From NCBI GenBank assembly GCA_017472225.1, contig JAFUQS010000054.1, positions 1 to 44,723 of the forward strand: a DNA stretch of 44,723 bases, given 5' to 3'. The position numbers and the translations under genes are program-made. Below the pieces are notes generated by a model, which saw only the letters and a list, made by a program, of their open reading frames with translations, made no database searches and was not told where the DNA came from. This DNA comes from Clostridia bacterium. GTDB taxonomy: Bacteria; Bacillota; Clostridia; Oscillospirales; Acutalibacteraceae. Of this stretch, positions 31,914 to 40,978 are shown piece by piece (position 1 is the stretch's first letter; the number at the start of each line of letters is the position of its first letter).

Positions 31914-33395
31914 TTATGCTTCTGCTGATGTTCTCTTCTTTGAAATGAGAATTACAACAGCGCCTACAACGAGGAGAGCACCAACGATGTAGAAGATTGT
32001 TGTACCGATACCACCGGTTTCGGGAAGGAGTGAACCTGTGGTGTTTTTGATTGTTGTTTCGAAATAATCATCAACATCAGCACCATCTGTTGCTGTGAAG
32101 GTAACAAGAGTATTATCGCTTGACCATGTGCAATCTGTGCCTGTTGTGGGGTCTGTGCAGGTTACTGTGAATGTGATGTCTTTAGCTTCGTTGTATCCGG
32201 CGGGAGCCTTTGTTTCAACGATTGTGTAGGTTTCGCCATCCTTAAGGCCAACACCATTAGTCCAAGTGAATGCTACCTTACCGTTATCATCTGATGTACC
32301 TGTTGCAATAGTATTGCCGTCTGCATCTTTAACTGCGAATTCTGCACCTGCAAGAGCTTTGTTGTCTTCGTCAGTCTTGTTGATGATAAGGTCTACAAGA
32401 TATGTACGAGTGATGTCTTTTTCTGTTGTGTCTGTGTCTGTAGTATCCTGAGGATTATTTGAATATTCAAGTACAACTGAGTTGGGGTTGCCTTCAACGC
32501 CGATGATAGCGTTTTCGTTAACTTTTGCTGAATATGTGATCTTGATTTCCTCACCTGCTTTGTCTGCAAGGTTGATGAAATTGGTGAAGTTGATTGTAAC
32601 AACCTGACCATTTGTTGAAACTGCAACATCAGTGTATTTTTCACCGCCAACAGTAACAACAACATCGTTGTTAAAGGTAAGACCATCTGAAAGGGTATCG
32701 GTTACGGTATAGGTGTACTTTGTATAACCTGTCATGTCGGGAACCTTTGATGTAAGAACATAAGGAACTGACTCACCAACTGTTGCTGTGTTGTAATCAA
32801 CAAGACCTGCTGTTGTGTCATCCTTATCTGTGTCACCGTCAATCTTCTTTTCGATTGAGGGCTTGTCAGCCTTAAGTGTAACTTCTGCTGATGTTGTTCT
32901 GAGCATAAGAGCTGAAATAGGAGTTGCTGTGCCTTCGTCTTCAATTACATAGTAACCGAAATCAAGGTCTGTGAATGTTGCTTTGTCGTTTGCACCTGTT
33001 GCTGAAGCCGGGCTAATGCCTGCAGCTTTTGCTGCTGCAAGAGCCTCTACTGCAAATGCCTGAAGTTCAGCAGCCTTATCTTTGAGGCCTTCAAGAGCTG
33101 TTGTTACTTCGTCAACTGTAGCAACTTTGTCATCGCCACCAAACTTTGTGTTGTAGAAGCTCTGTAAAGCTTCAGGAATTGAATAAATAACACCTGCTTC
33201 AAGATTGTCTGCATCAACTGCTTCTGCATCAAGGATCTTATAAGCCTTGAATACTTTGCCGTCAACAGATACATTTGTTGCGCTGTTGATTGTGATGTCG
33301 CCTGTCCATGTGGAAGCTGCGAATGCGGGGATTGCCATTGCGAATACGAGTGCGAGAGCAAGTATTACGCTGAAGATTTTGTTTGTCTTTTTCAT
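31914..33395 (-). CDS. Major pilin, SpaH/EbpB-like, LPETG-anchored
   Basis: A 493-residue shaft subunit. Signal peptide (about 1-27, ending AFAAS), N-domain (about 28-175), an isopeptide-D2-type domain (about 185-330; VPYVLTSKVPDM, NPQDTTDTDTT), a Cna-B domain with SpaA-type motif (about 335-440; GAEFAVKDADGN, YTIVETKAPAGYNE) and LPETG (457-461), helix and KKRTSAEA tail. The canonical YPK pilin motif is not seen; LKADKPSIEKK (about 160-170) holds the likely linking lysine. AAAGGAA precedes ATG. The neighbouring class C sortase and tip protein make the role clear. Confidence 0.92.
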   Translation of the reverse strand: MKKTNKIFSVILALALVFAMAIPAFAASTWTGDITINSATNVSVDGKVFKAYKILDAEAVDADNLEAGVIYSIPEALQSFYNTKFGGDDKVATVDEVTTALEGLKDKAAELQAFAVEALAAAKAAGISPASATGANDKATFTDLDFGYYVIEDEGTATPISALMLRTTSAEVTLKADKPSIEKKIDGDTDKDDTTAGLVDYNTATVGESVPYVLTSKVPDMTGYTKYTYTVTDTLSDGLTFNNDVVVTVGGEKYTDVAVSTNGQVVTINFTNFINLADKAGEEIKITYSAKVNENAIIGVEGNPNSVVLEYSNNPQDTTDTDTTEKDITRTYLVDLIINKTDEDNKALAGAEFAVKDADGNTIATGTSDDNGKVAFTWTNGVGLKDGETYTIVETKAPAGYNEAKDITFTVTCTDPTTGTDCTWSSDNTLVTFTATDGADVDDYFETTIKNTTGSLLPETGGIGTTIFYIVGALLVVGAVVILISKKRTSAEA

Positions 33396-33467
33396 GACTT
33401 TTTCCTTTCTTTTTTTCTCCCTTTGGGAGTATTTTAATAATTTATTATATAATGCGGGGTGTCTGTC

Positions 33468-36400
33468 TCACTCCCTTAAGCGCCTACCCTCCTTTCTCTG
33501 CCTTTTTTTATATAAACAGAGTAGAAAGACAGAGCTCAAGATAATGAGCAGTCCTCCGATTATATACAAGTAATGAGTTCCGAAGCCACCGGTTTCGGGA
33601 AGAATGTGGCCTTCAATAAGGTTAACTACCTTGTCGTTGATTCCCGACCAGACTTTTTGTGTACCGTCGGAAAGGTATTCAATTATGGTTATTTCATTGT
33701 AGGCAACATCAACGACATATGTGCTTCCGTTTGAAATATATCCTTCGGGAACTACCGTTTCTTTCATATAGTAGAAATGTCCCGAGGGAATATCCGTGAA
33801 GGATACAGTACCGTTTTCGTTTGAAACCTCGACGAATTTGGTAACGTCAACAACAGAGGTTCCGTCGCCCTGGCAGATGGCACAGGCGGTCATATCGTGA
33901 AACAGGGTAAATTCTGCATCCGGGAGCACAGAGCCCATATTGTTGGTTTTGGTAAAGCTGAACTCGGAAAGATATCCGTTAACGGCAGGCTTCGGGAAAT
34001 AAACGCTTCGTGATTCGGAAATATTCTGAACGCCGTCTGAAGTAACAATTGTTCTGTATTCAAGGAAGGCGTTACCGTTGGTCGGATAAACCGTTCCTTC
34101 AACAAAGCCGCTGTTTTCGTTCTGTAGCCTTACTCTGTATTTTACGCTGTAAAAATAATAAGTAGTGTTCGGGTCATCAGGATCAACGGAGGTTGTATAT
34201 CCGGACTTTTTAAGATCCCAGAAAATGATACCGTCGGTGTGGTTTGCCGTATCCTCGGCACCTTCAGTAAATTCACCGGTGAGAACATCGGGATTTTCCG
34301 ACACATTACCGTCCTTATCATAGAAATAGATAAATTCAACAGTTCTGTTACCGTCATCAAGAACGGGCAAGGGGTCAGTTGCAGTCCAGACAGTTTTGGT
34401 GGTTTGTCCGTTGAGCTCTAAAATTTCCTGAAAAATATTATTGAAAGCAGTCGTTATACCTTCCTGGTCCGTACTGTCATAGTAATAACCGGAACCGGAA
34501 CCGATACTGTTACCGAGCCAGTTTTTATAAGCATTCAGGTCATTTGCACCGCCGATTTCATAGGTAGTACCCGTTCGGTCAACAATTGAGTTGGATGATG
34601 AGCTGTTGTTGATGTGCTGCTGAACAGTCTGACCGGCAATGTCAACACCGACTGAGAAAATCTTTGCATCTTGTGATTTTATGTAGGTTGCCATTTCTCT
34701 TGCTTTTATTGATGCCTTATCACTATAGCTTGTACCGTATTTACAGTAGGTTTTGAGAACAGAGTCATAGAAAACACCGTCTGTTCCGACTGTACCGCTT
34801 TCTGTATACGGCTCATAGCCGCTGTAATCGGTTGAATCAGGAGAATTATCTTTAAGATAAGTCGTCGGGAAGCCGTCAGTCAGAAGAATAACATACTGAT
34901 TGGAGTTGCCCGAAGCTTCAAGCATATCATAAGCTCGTTTCAGACCGCCTTCAACATTGGTATATCTTGTACGTGCCGAGCCGTATCCGCTGGCACTTAT
35001 AATTGAATCGGTTTCCGATGACATTTCACTTATAAGACTGCTTGCCTGATCTGCAGTTGAGCAAGGTTGAAGAGCAAAAATTTCGTGAGCGCTTGTGTTA
35101 AATGCCACAAAGCCTATCTTACTCAGACCCGCCGTGTTTTCGGCAAACTGATTTATGAAGTTTGACGCCGCAGTAACCGCCGCATCATATCTTGACATAG
35201 TGTCGTCGGTAAATATGGAGTTCATGGTGTTCGAGATATCCATTACAATGACAACAGCCATATCCGGCTCTGAAAGGAAGGTCTGAACATTAGTTTTCGT
35301 CTGCACAGTAAGGGTGATATCGAAAACATTTTCAAGCTCGGTACCCTTCAATTTTTTACTTACAACAACATTCTTATCGGCAGATGTTACCGTACCGCCT
35401 GCATCATTAACCTGTGTGTCCGACGGCTTTTCGATGACGATAGGCTCGTCTTCTTCAACATCAACAGGTATGTAATAATCGCTGAAGGTAACCGTACCGA
35501 AGGAGGATGTATTTTTTCCCGATGTGTTCAGATAGTCAAAGTTGACTGTTGCTTCGTCACCGATTTCGCAATCAAAGGTGTTGCTGTCACCGTGAGAAAG
35601 AAGTACAAAGCCTTTCGATGTTGAGGGCTTAAGATCACTTTTGTCATGGAGATCATAGTCATATTTTGCGGTTACAACCAAATCTCCGTATTCGTTTTCA
35701 TCAACAACAACAGCATACCAGTACCAGAAGCCGAAGCCACTGTAATCGCCTACATTTCCGCTATGTATCAGAACGGATTTATAAGCTGTAGCACTATCGT
35801 AATAGTTGACGAATTCAACGGTTCTTGTTTCGGTTACGGCATACGAATTGCCAACTGAATAAAGCCATTCATACTCGAAGAAGTCCGTTTTGTTAGGTAC
35901 CTCTTCACAAAGCTCAGGACCAAGATTTTCATAGTTTACCAAGGCTCTTGTTGCAATGGCATAAACCTCTTTATAATATTCCTCATAGCCTTCATAGTCC
36001 TCTGCCTGGTCAAGCCTGTCAAGCTTGTTTTCAAATTCATCTATATCGGGAAGCTGATTTATCAGGTAAGTAACATACTGAACTGCCTTTTCTTTGAACT
36101 CCTCACTTTCACGGTCAAGCCCCCAGGGCTCTTCCTTTCCCCATTCGGTACAAGCAAGAATATCATCCTTGGTATAGCATTTACTGTTGTGGATATGCTC
36201 TGAAGCATTTCCGTCGGTTACATTTCCATCGGTCACATTGCCCCCTGTGGCAAGCTCCTTAATGAAGCAGAATTCCTCATGCTGATGCTCCGTAAGCTCA
36301 CAGGTCAGCTCATTTTCAACTGAATAACAGGAGTAAGTATGACTGTGCTCCGTCATTCCGCAATAGGTCTGATTATCCATTGTTATGGCAGGAAGAATAA

Positions 36401-36518
36401 GCATGTAGGTTGTCCAGAATACAACAACTATAGCAAGTGCTCTTGCAACTTTCTGCCATCGTTTTTCAAGTTTTGATAAAAGTAGAATTTCGGCAACCTT
36501 CTGCCAGAACGCCTGCAT
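33468..36518 (-). CDS. Pilus tip adhesin with von Willebrand A domain
   Basis: 1016 residues. An N-terminal helix (about 28-46) ends in LPAITMDNQ, typical of this surface-protein group. Then come three EHxHxxxC repeats (57-64, 77-84, 107-114), a mixed region, and a VWA domain (about 420-705) whose metal site reads MDISNTMNS (Asp427; Thr in place of the second Ser) with LLTDGFP. A Cna-B/SpaA domain (about 860-960) with LPDAEFTLFH is followed by LPETG (973-977), helix and basic tail. By analogy with RrgA/PilA it would sit at the pilus tip and bind host or food surfaces. AAGGGGGG precedes ATG. Confidence 0.9.
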   Translation of the reverse strand: MQAFWQKVAEILLLSKLEKRWQKVARALAIVVVFWTTYMLILPAITMDNQTYCGMTEHSHTYSCYSVENELTCELTEHQHEEFCFIKELATGGNVTDGNVTDGNASEHIHNSKCYTKDDILACTEWGKEEPWGLDRESEEFKEKAVQYVTYLINQLPDIDEFENKLDRLDQAEDYEGYEEYYKEVYAIATRALVNYENLGPELCEEVPNKTDFFEYEWLYSVGNSYAVTETRTVEFVNYYDSATAYKSVLIHSGNVGDYSGFGFWYWYAVVVDENEYGDLVVTAKYDYDLHDKSDLKPSTSKGFVLLSHGDSNTFDCEIGDEATVNFDYLNTSGKNTSSFGTVTFSDYYIPVDVEEDEPIVIEKPSDTQVNDAGGTVTSADKNVVVSKKLKGTELENVFDITLTVQTKTNVQTFLSEPDMAVVIVMDISNTMNSIFTDDTMSRYDAAVTAASNFINQFAENTAGLSKIGFVAFNTSAHEIFALQPCSTADQASSLISEMSSETDSIISASGYGSARTRYTNVEGGLKRAYDMLEASGNSNQYVILLTDGFPTTYLKDNSPDSTDYSGYEPYTESGTVGTDGVFYDSVLKTYCKYGTSYSDKASIKAREMATYIKSQDAKIFSVGVDIAGQTVQQHINNSSSSNSIVDRTGTTYEIGGANDLNAYKNWLGNSIGSGSGYYYDSTDQEGITTAFNNIFQEILELNGQTTKTVWTATDPLPVLDDGNRTVEFIYFYDKDGNVSENPDVLTGEFTEGAEDTANHTDGIIFWDLKKSGYTTSVDPDDPNTTYYFYSVKYRVRLQNENSGFVEGTVYPTNGNAFLEYRTIVTSDGVQNISESRSVYFPKPAVNGYLSEFSFTKTNNMGSVLPDAEFTLFHDMTACAICQGDGTSVVDVTKFVEVSNENGTVSFTDIPSGHFYYMKETVVPEGYISNGSTYVVDVAYNEITIIEYLSDGTQKVWSGINDKVVNLIEGHILPETGGFGTHYLYIIGGLLIILSSVFLLCLYKKRQRKEGRRLRE

Positions 36519-36574
36519 ATGCTTATCCCCCCTTTCTTTTAATCTTTAATTACTTAATTTTAATCTTTAATCAC

Positions 36575-37156
36575 TTAACTGAGTGCGCCGAATTTTTCCA
36601 TGGGCCAGACCCTGAAAACAATTTTACCTACTATCTGCTCCTCAGATACACAGCCGATTACACTGTTTCTTGAGTCAACAGACACGCTTCGGTGGTCTCC
36701 CATAACAAAAATTTTGTTTTCCGGCACCTGATACGGCAATTCTATATCGCAATCGCCCAATGCCATTTCAGATACATAAGGCTCGTTAAGAGGCTCACCG
36801 TCAACATAAACTGAGCCGTCTTCCTTAATATTTACCCACTGACCCGAGGTGGCAATAACCCTTTTGATAAGCACATTGTTGTTATAGTAAAAAGCGATTA
36901 TTTCACCGGAAGTGAAATCGGTAGATTTTGTTGAAACCACAATTTCACCATCCTCAAGCGACGGAGTCATTGAACTGCCGTAAATCTGCAGCACGGGCAT
37001 CCACAGCGTTGCAACAAGAACGGCAACGGCAGCAACAGCAATCAGGGTGAATATGGTGCTTTTGAGCGATAGTTTATATTTTTTCTTGTATCTTTCCCTT
37101 TTCAGTTCCTTTTCGATATCCTCCGATTTAGGAAAGACCTTTTCATTTTCTGTCAT
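36575..37156 (-). CDS. lepB: Signal peptidase I (pilus-linked)
   Basis: A 193-residue type I signal peptidase. One membrane helix (about 33-52) is followed by the catalytic Ser62 in GSSMTPSL, Lys98 in LIKRVIATSG, and box E GDHRSVSVDSRNSVIG. It removes signal peptides outside the membrane; many pilus operons carry their own copy that acts on pilins. It overlaps the end of the upstream coiled-coil gene by 14 bases and precedes the tip adhesin gene. The symbol is given for the family; the cell probably has another copy. Confidence 0.93.
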   Translation of the reverse strand: MTENEKVFPKSEDIEKELKRERYKKKYKLSLKSTIFTLIAVAAVAVLVATLWMPVLQIYGSSMTPSLEDGEIVVSTKSTDFTSGEIIAFYYNNNVLIKRVIATSGQWVNIKEDGSVYVDGEPLNEPYVSEMALGDCDIELPYQVPENKIFVMGDHRSVSVDSRNSVIGCVSEEQIVGKIVFRVWPMEKFGALS

Positions 37157-37619
37157 TGATAATACCTCGGAGTCTCATTCTTACATCATTCTGAATATCG
37201 GGCGGAAGAAATGCAAGTGCCATTTCATTCTGGGCATAGAAATGCATCATGCGCCAATATAATTTTCTGTCAGAAATGATTATATTCCTTGCCTTTTCGT
37301 CAAGCGGCGGATTTTCTTTTTTCGGCACTTTGGGGTAAACCTGACCGCCTTCAGGCACTGAAGAAGTTTTTCCCACAGCTTTGACTGTTATGCCTTCCCT
37401 TGTAATCTGCTTGAGCTCATGTATAAGCGTGTTCGCCTGCGACAAGGCAGAATTCATCTGCACAGTCATTTCCGAAAGCTTCTTTTCAACATTTGCCGGA
37501 TTTTCTTCATTTTTCGTTTCTTCAATTTCAGTTCTGAGTCTTTCGTTTTCCTTGCTTTCTTCCAAAAGAATTTCGAGAAGCTCAAGTCTTGAGAGTTTTT
37601 TGAGTTCTTTATCTGTCAT
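37143..37619 (-). CDS. Unknown coiled-coil protein heading the pilus operon
   Basis: A 158-residue soluble protein with no signal peptide. A long helical/coiled-coil start (about 1-75; KKLSRLELLEILLEESKE, KLSEMTVQMNSALSQANTLI), a proline-rich link (about 85-105) and a conserved-looking end (ISDRKLYWRMMHFYAQNEMA). Similar small proteins beginning MTDKELKKLSRLELLEIL precede pilin genes in related genomes as I recall, but no function is known to me. It overlaps lepB by 14 bases and has the operon promoter upstream. It might organise the assembly machinery at the inner face of the membrane; that is speculation. Confidence 0.75.
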   Translation of the reverse strand: MTDKELKKLSRLELLEILLEESKENERLRTEIEETKNEENPANVEKKLSEMTVQMNSALSQANTLIHELKQITREGITVKAVGKTSSVPEGGQVYPKVPKKENPPLDEKARNIIISDRKLYWRMMHFYAQNEMALAFLPPDIQNDVRMRLRGIINDRK

Positions 37620-37691
37620 GTTTTTAACTTTCTTCCTTTTTTTGCAGATAGAATTTCCAATTGAGCATAATTACCCACTATTCCACATTCC

Positions 37692-37720
37692 ATAATATCA
37701 CAAACATTCAAGCTTTTCAA
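37692..37720 (-). promoter_or_regulatory. Pilus operon promoter
   Basis: Minus-strand TTGAAA (37720-37715), 17-bp spacer, TATTAT (37697-37692), about 72 bp before the first ATG. Confidence 0.7.
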
Positions 37721-37781
37721 CACATTTTTCGGCGGAAATTGCGAAATGAGACATTTTCACTTGTTTTGTGTTAATAAAAAC

Positions 37782-37815
37782 AAGAACCCTGACGAACGTA
37801 CTCGCCAAGGTTCTT
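37782..37815 (-). terminator. Terminator after the transporter gene
   Basis: AAGAACC-T-TGGCGA-GTACGT-TCGTCA-G-GGTTCTT (minus strand) followed by GTTTTTATT; ends the LRR/transporter operon and insulates it from the pilus promoter. Confidence 0.8.
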
Positions 37816-37860
37816 AAGAAATATATTTTTGCTTGATTTAAAATATTTGCAGATGTGAAA

Positions 37861-39660
37861 TTATTCCGTTTGTACATTTCCGCCAACAGGCTCTGCCGAT
37901 GCTGCGGTAACGGGTACTCCCTTTTCTTCCATAAGCTCAGCTTCTGCCGTTGCAGCTCTTTCTTCAAGAACTCTGATAATTTCGGCATATTTTTCATCTG
38001 TGTAATCCCAGAAGAAAATATAAGGAAGACAGCAAAGAAGATGTCCCACAAGGTCAAAGGCAACACCGACTATCATACACTTTGTTCTGATGTCATCAAC
38101 GAACAGAACATCCCAGTCTGATGTGAAGCCGTAGCGATAGAAAAGAATGGGGATAATAAGCGAAATGAGGGCTGAAATCGGGCCTGTGAACCAGCCGATA
38201 ACACCTGCATAGGAGTCAAGTCTTTCCCCTGAAAGATACATCTGATAGTCACTGATACGAACACCCATATCCTCTTCGGCAAGCTTGATTGCAGAGCAAA
38301 GCATATCGCCGACACCAAGGCAAATTACCATAACAAGACCGCACATGAAATAGTTATCCTTGAGGAAGTAGCAGGCTGCAATGTAGCCGGCACTCTGTGC
38401 TGCATATATAAGGCGCTTGAACACAACAAGAGTCTTATATTGGAAGCGCTTTCTTATCCACGGAGCAAGGAAGGCGCCCGGGTTACCGACCATACGGATA
38501 ATCTGGTCAACAACGGTGAAAACAATACCAAGCTCACGCCATGTATAAATGAGAACAATTGTTTTAACAGCAAGACCGCCGTTACCGAGTGCATCGATCA
38601 TGCCTGAAATTGCATTTATCCAACGATATTTATTCCTGATAACACCGTATATACCCTCCCAGAAGGGAATGTATTTTTTCTTTTCAATGGGTGGCTGAGG
38701 AATTCTTTCCTTGATATTGCGAAGACCGGAATACATCAGAAGTGTGTTGAAAATAAGAAGAACGGGAAGAACATACTTATAGGTGTTGATGTGGGTCTGA
38801 CCACCAACCAATGCGGTGATAATGGGAATAAGAGCTGCCCAGATTGAGTTGAACAGGTGACCGAACTTTTCAGGATAGCTTCTTATGAGCATTCTTTCAT
38901 GGCCGTTGGGTGAAATGTGGTGTGCAATGTTGTTAGCTCCGCCTGTGAAGCCGAAGCCGCCATAAACACAGAAAAGAAGGTGCAGAATCCAGATTCTTTC
39001 TGCCTGATCAGTTGCATACCAATCATAAATGGGAAGCCAACAAATAAGAATGAACAGAATGATTGCGGGAATTACGCTGGGATAGAAATAAAACTTGAAT
39101 CGACCGTATTTCGGAAGATAGAATTTACGCATCACTATATTACGGATACCAAAATAACCCTTTGTGAGGAAATGGGCACCGAAAATTTTATAAACACTTC
39201 TGACTGTCATGCCGGGAAGCGTCGCAATATAGTTTGAAAGAGCAGCAGGAATGGGTATGATATCTTCAAAATTAAGAATAAGAAGCGCCAGACCGAGTGC
39301 CGTCATTACACCATAAAGAGCGAAGAATTTTCTTTCCGTCTTTTTTGGAATGAAGCCCAGATTGTCAACAACAATCATATCCAGAATACCCCAGAAATAA
39401 TTGATAAGGGTAAAGAAAGCACCGATTGCGGAGAAGGCAAGAATGGGAATGTTATAATAGTTCATGATAAGATAACATCCCGAGCCGAAAGCAACATAGC
39501 TTAAAACGGTTGTGAGTGAATAGTCACCGCCGACGCCGAGAAAAACCGAAAGGTATTCTTTATAAGGAACATATTTACCCTCTGCAGGGATATTCCAATG
39601 GTCCTTGAATTCATGCATTATGTTTGATGCAGTTGTTTTTAGCTTGTTATTTTTTGCCAT
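37861..39660 (-). CDS. GPH/MFS-like sugar transporter
   Basis: A 599-residue polytopic protein with about twelve membrane helices, resembling the glycoside-pentoside-hexuronide:cation symporter branch of the MFS, though longer than the usual 450-500 residues. The N-terminus (about 1-45) is soluble, and an Ala/Glu-rich tail (about 560-599) extends into the cytosol. Conserved-looking loops include GGFGFTGGANNIAHHISPNGHERM. It starts 16 bp after the LRR gene, so the two form an operon. The hydrolase gene upstream suggests import of a released glycan. Exact substrate and family limits are uncertain. Confidence 0.75.
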   Translation of the reverse strand: MAKNNKLKTTASNIMHEFKDHWNIPAEGKYVPYKEYLSVFLGVGGDYSLTTVLSYVAFGSGCYLIMNYYNIPILAFSAIGAFFTLINYFWGILDMIVVDNLGFIPKKTERKFFALYGVMTALGLALLILNFEDIIPIPAALSNYIATLPGMTVRSVYKIFGAHFLTKGYFGIRNIVMRKFYLPKYGRFKFYFYPSVIPAIILFILICWLPIYDWYATDQAERIWILHLLFCVYGGFGFTGGANNIAHHISPNGHERMLIRSYPEKFGHLFNSIWAALIPIITALVGGQTHINTYKYVLPVLLIFNTLLMYSGLRNIKERIPQPPIEKKKYIPFWEGIYGVIRNKYRWINAISGMIDALGNGGLAVKTIVLIYTWRELGIVFTVVDQIIRMVGNPGAFLAPWIRKRFQYKTLVVFKRLIYAAQSAGYIAACYFLKDNYFMCGLVMVICLGVGDMLCSAIKLAEEDMGVRISDYQMYLSGERLDSYAGVIGWFTGPISALISLIIPILFYRYGFTSDWDVLFVDDIRTKCMIVGVAFDLVGHLLCCLPYIFFWDYTDEKYAEIIRVLEERAATAEAELMEEKGVPVTAASAEPVGGNVQTE

Positions 39661-39676
39661 TTCAGTCTATCCCTCC

Positions 39677-40756
39677 TTATGCCCCTGTTTTTTCTTTCAC
39701 GATTTCAGCAGTTCGTGCAGCCGCTTCTTCCCTTGTCTTTCCCCAGAAGGGAGGGTCTGAGGTGAAGCGGTTTTCCTTTTTGGGAAGCCATCTTCCGCCA
39801 AGGTCTATTTCGTCCTCGCTCTGATGTCCCATATAAAATTCAACATTTATTTCATTGTTAAGCTCACACTTATAGAAGCAGTGATGTCCGATTGTTTTAA
39901 CGCTTTCGGGAATATAAACCACACCCATCATCGAGAAACAATAGCTGAAGGCATCGTCACCGATGGTTTCAAGTCCGTCGGGAAGATTTATGAGCTGAAG
40001 TGACTGACATTTGAAGAAAGCCATGTCACCGATTTCCTTCAGAGTTGAAGGAAGGGTGATTTCCCTGATACCCCATGTTTTATAAAAACAGCCGGAAGCA
40101 ATTTTTTCAACACCCTCCGGGATTTCATAGGTTTCGGGATGCACCTCGGGGTCATCGTAATAGCCGACAGGAACCTTGCCGATATCCTGAAGATGAACAA
40201 TGTGATATGTAGGATAAATAATCATTGTTTTCATATCTTTTGTGTAAAGCACGCCGTCAATATCGGTGTAATAAGGGTTAGCTTCATCAACATAAATTGC
40301 CCTGAGAGCGAAGCAGCCGAAAAATGCCTGAGGGTCAACATAGGCAACATCGGGACCGATATAGCAGTATTGCATATTTTCATCACTGACAAATGTAAAT
40401 TTATCAATTGCAACAACAGTGCGTGAGGTATCCTCAATATATGCAGGTGCGGCCTCATCCTGCGTGTATTCAAGATGGTCCATTGCCACAACGGGAGCGT
40501 CCTCACCGTAATCAAAGGCTTCGGGATAAATTCCCTCACTGTTTTTAACCATCGGATGGTAAACCCTGACAATGGGAGTTTCGGGGTTACCGTTGAAGCC
40601 GCTTAAAACAGCTCCGTCAACTCCTGTGCCGCCCACATTGGTCTGTTCCTCATATTCATAGGTGGGGCGTGAAATTGCATTGAAGGAAAGCCACACAGAG
40701 GAACCAACAAACAAAACGAGCACCAGAGTGAAAAGAACCTTTGACATTCTGCTCAT
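39677..40756 (-). CDS. BspA-type leucine-rich repeat surface protein
   Basis: A 359-residue protein with an N-terminal membrane anchor (about 7-27) and LRR_5 repeats (about 110-320) of the BspA/treponemal type: CFALRAIYVDEANPYYTDID, CFYKTWGIREITLPSTLKEI, FFKCQSLQLINLPDGLETI, FSYCFSMMGVVYIPESVKTI. No LPXTG signal; it is held by the N-terminal helix. Such repeats usually bind proteins or glycans. First gene of an operon with the transporter, from a strong promoter. Pairing an LRR protein with a transporter suggests substrate capture at the surface; this is inference. Confidence 0.83.
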   Translation of the reverse strand: MSRMSKVLFTLVLVLFVGSSVWLSFNAISRPTYEYEEQTNVGGTGVDGAVLSGFNGNPETPIVRVYHPMVKNSEGIYPEAFDYGEDAPVVAMDHLEYTQDEAAPAYIEDTSRTVVAIDKFTFVSDENMQYCYIGPDVAYVDPQAFFGCFALRAIYVDEANPYYTDIDGVLYTKDMKTMIIYPTYHIVHLQDIGKVPVGYYDDPEVHPETYEIPEGVEKIASGCFYKTWGIREITLPSTLKEIGDMAFFKCQSLQLINLPDGLETIGDDAFSYCFSMMGVVYIPESVKTIGHHCFYKCELNNEINVEFYMGHQSEDEIDLGGRWLPKKENRFTSDPPFWGKTREEAAARTAEIVKEKTGA

Positions 40757-40797
40757 ATAATCAATCCTTTCCAGAGCAATTATTTATATTCTTTAGA

Positions 40798-40826
40798 ATT
40801 ATACAACAATATTCCACGATAATCAA
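40798..40826 (-). promoter_or_regulatory. Promoter of the LRR/transporter operon
   Basis: Minus-strand TTGATT (40826-40821), 17-bp spacer, perfect TATAAT (40803-40798), about 42 bp before the ATG. Confidence 0.75.
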
Positions 40827-40936
40827 TAGAGCTTTTTATATTTTGGTGCAAAATTTATTTTTAAAAGCATTTTCATTGTGAATTCTGCACAGTTTTTTAA
40901 CCTTTTTTCATCACGCAAAGGCTACTGAAAGCACTG

Positions 40937-40974
40937 AAGGGGCTGCAAAAAACTGATGCTTTTTGCAGCCCCTT
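40937..40974. terminator. Terminator between the GH gene and the LRR operon
   Basis: AAGGGGCTGCAAAAA (40937-40951) and TTTTTGCAGCCCCTT (40960-40974): a 15-bp perfect stem directly after the hydrolase stop. The T-run is on the plus side, so on the minus strand it acts, if at all, through the stem's own U-tract. Confidence 0.7.
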
Positions 40975-40978
40975 ATTT

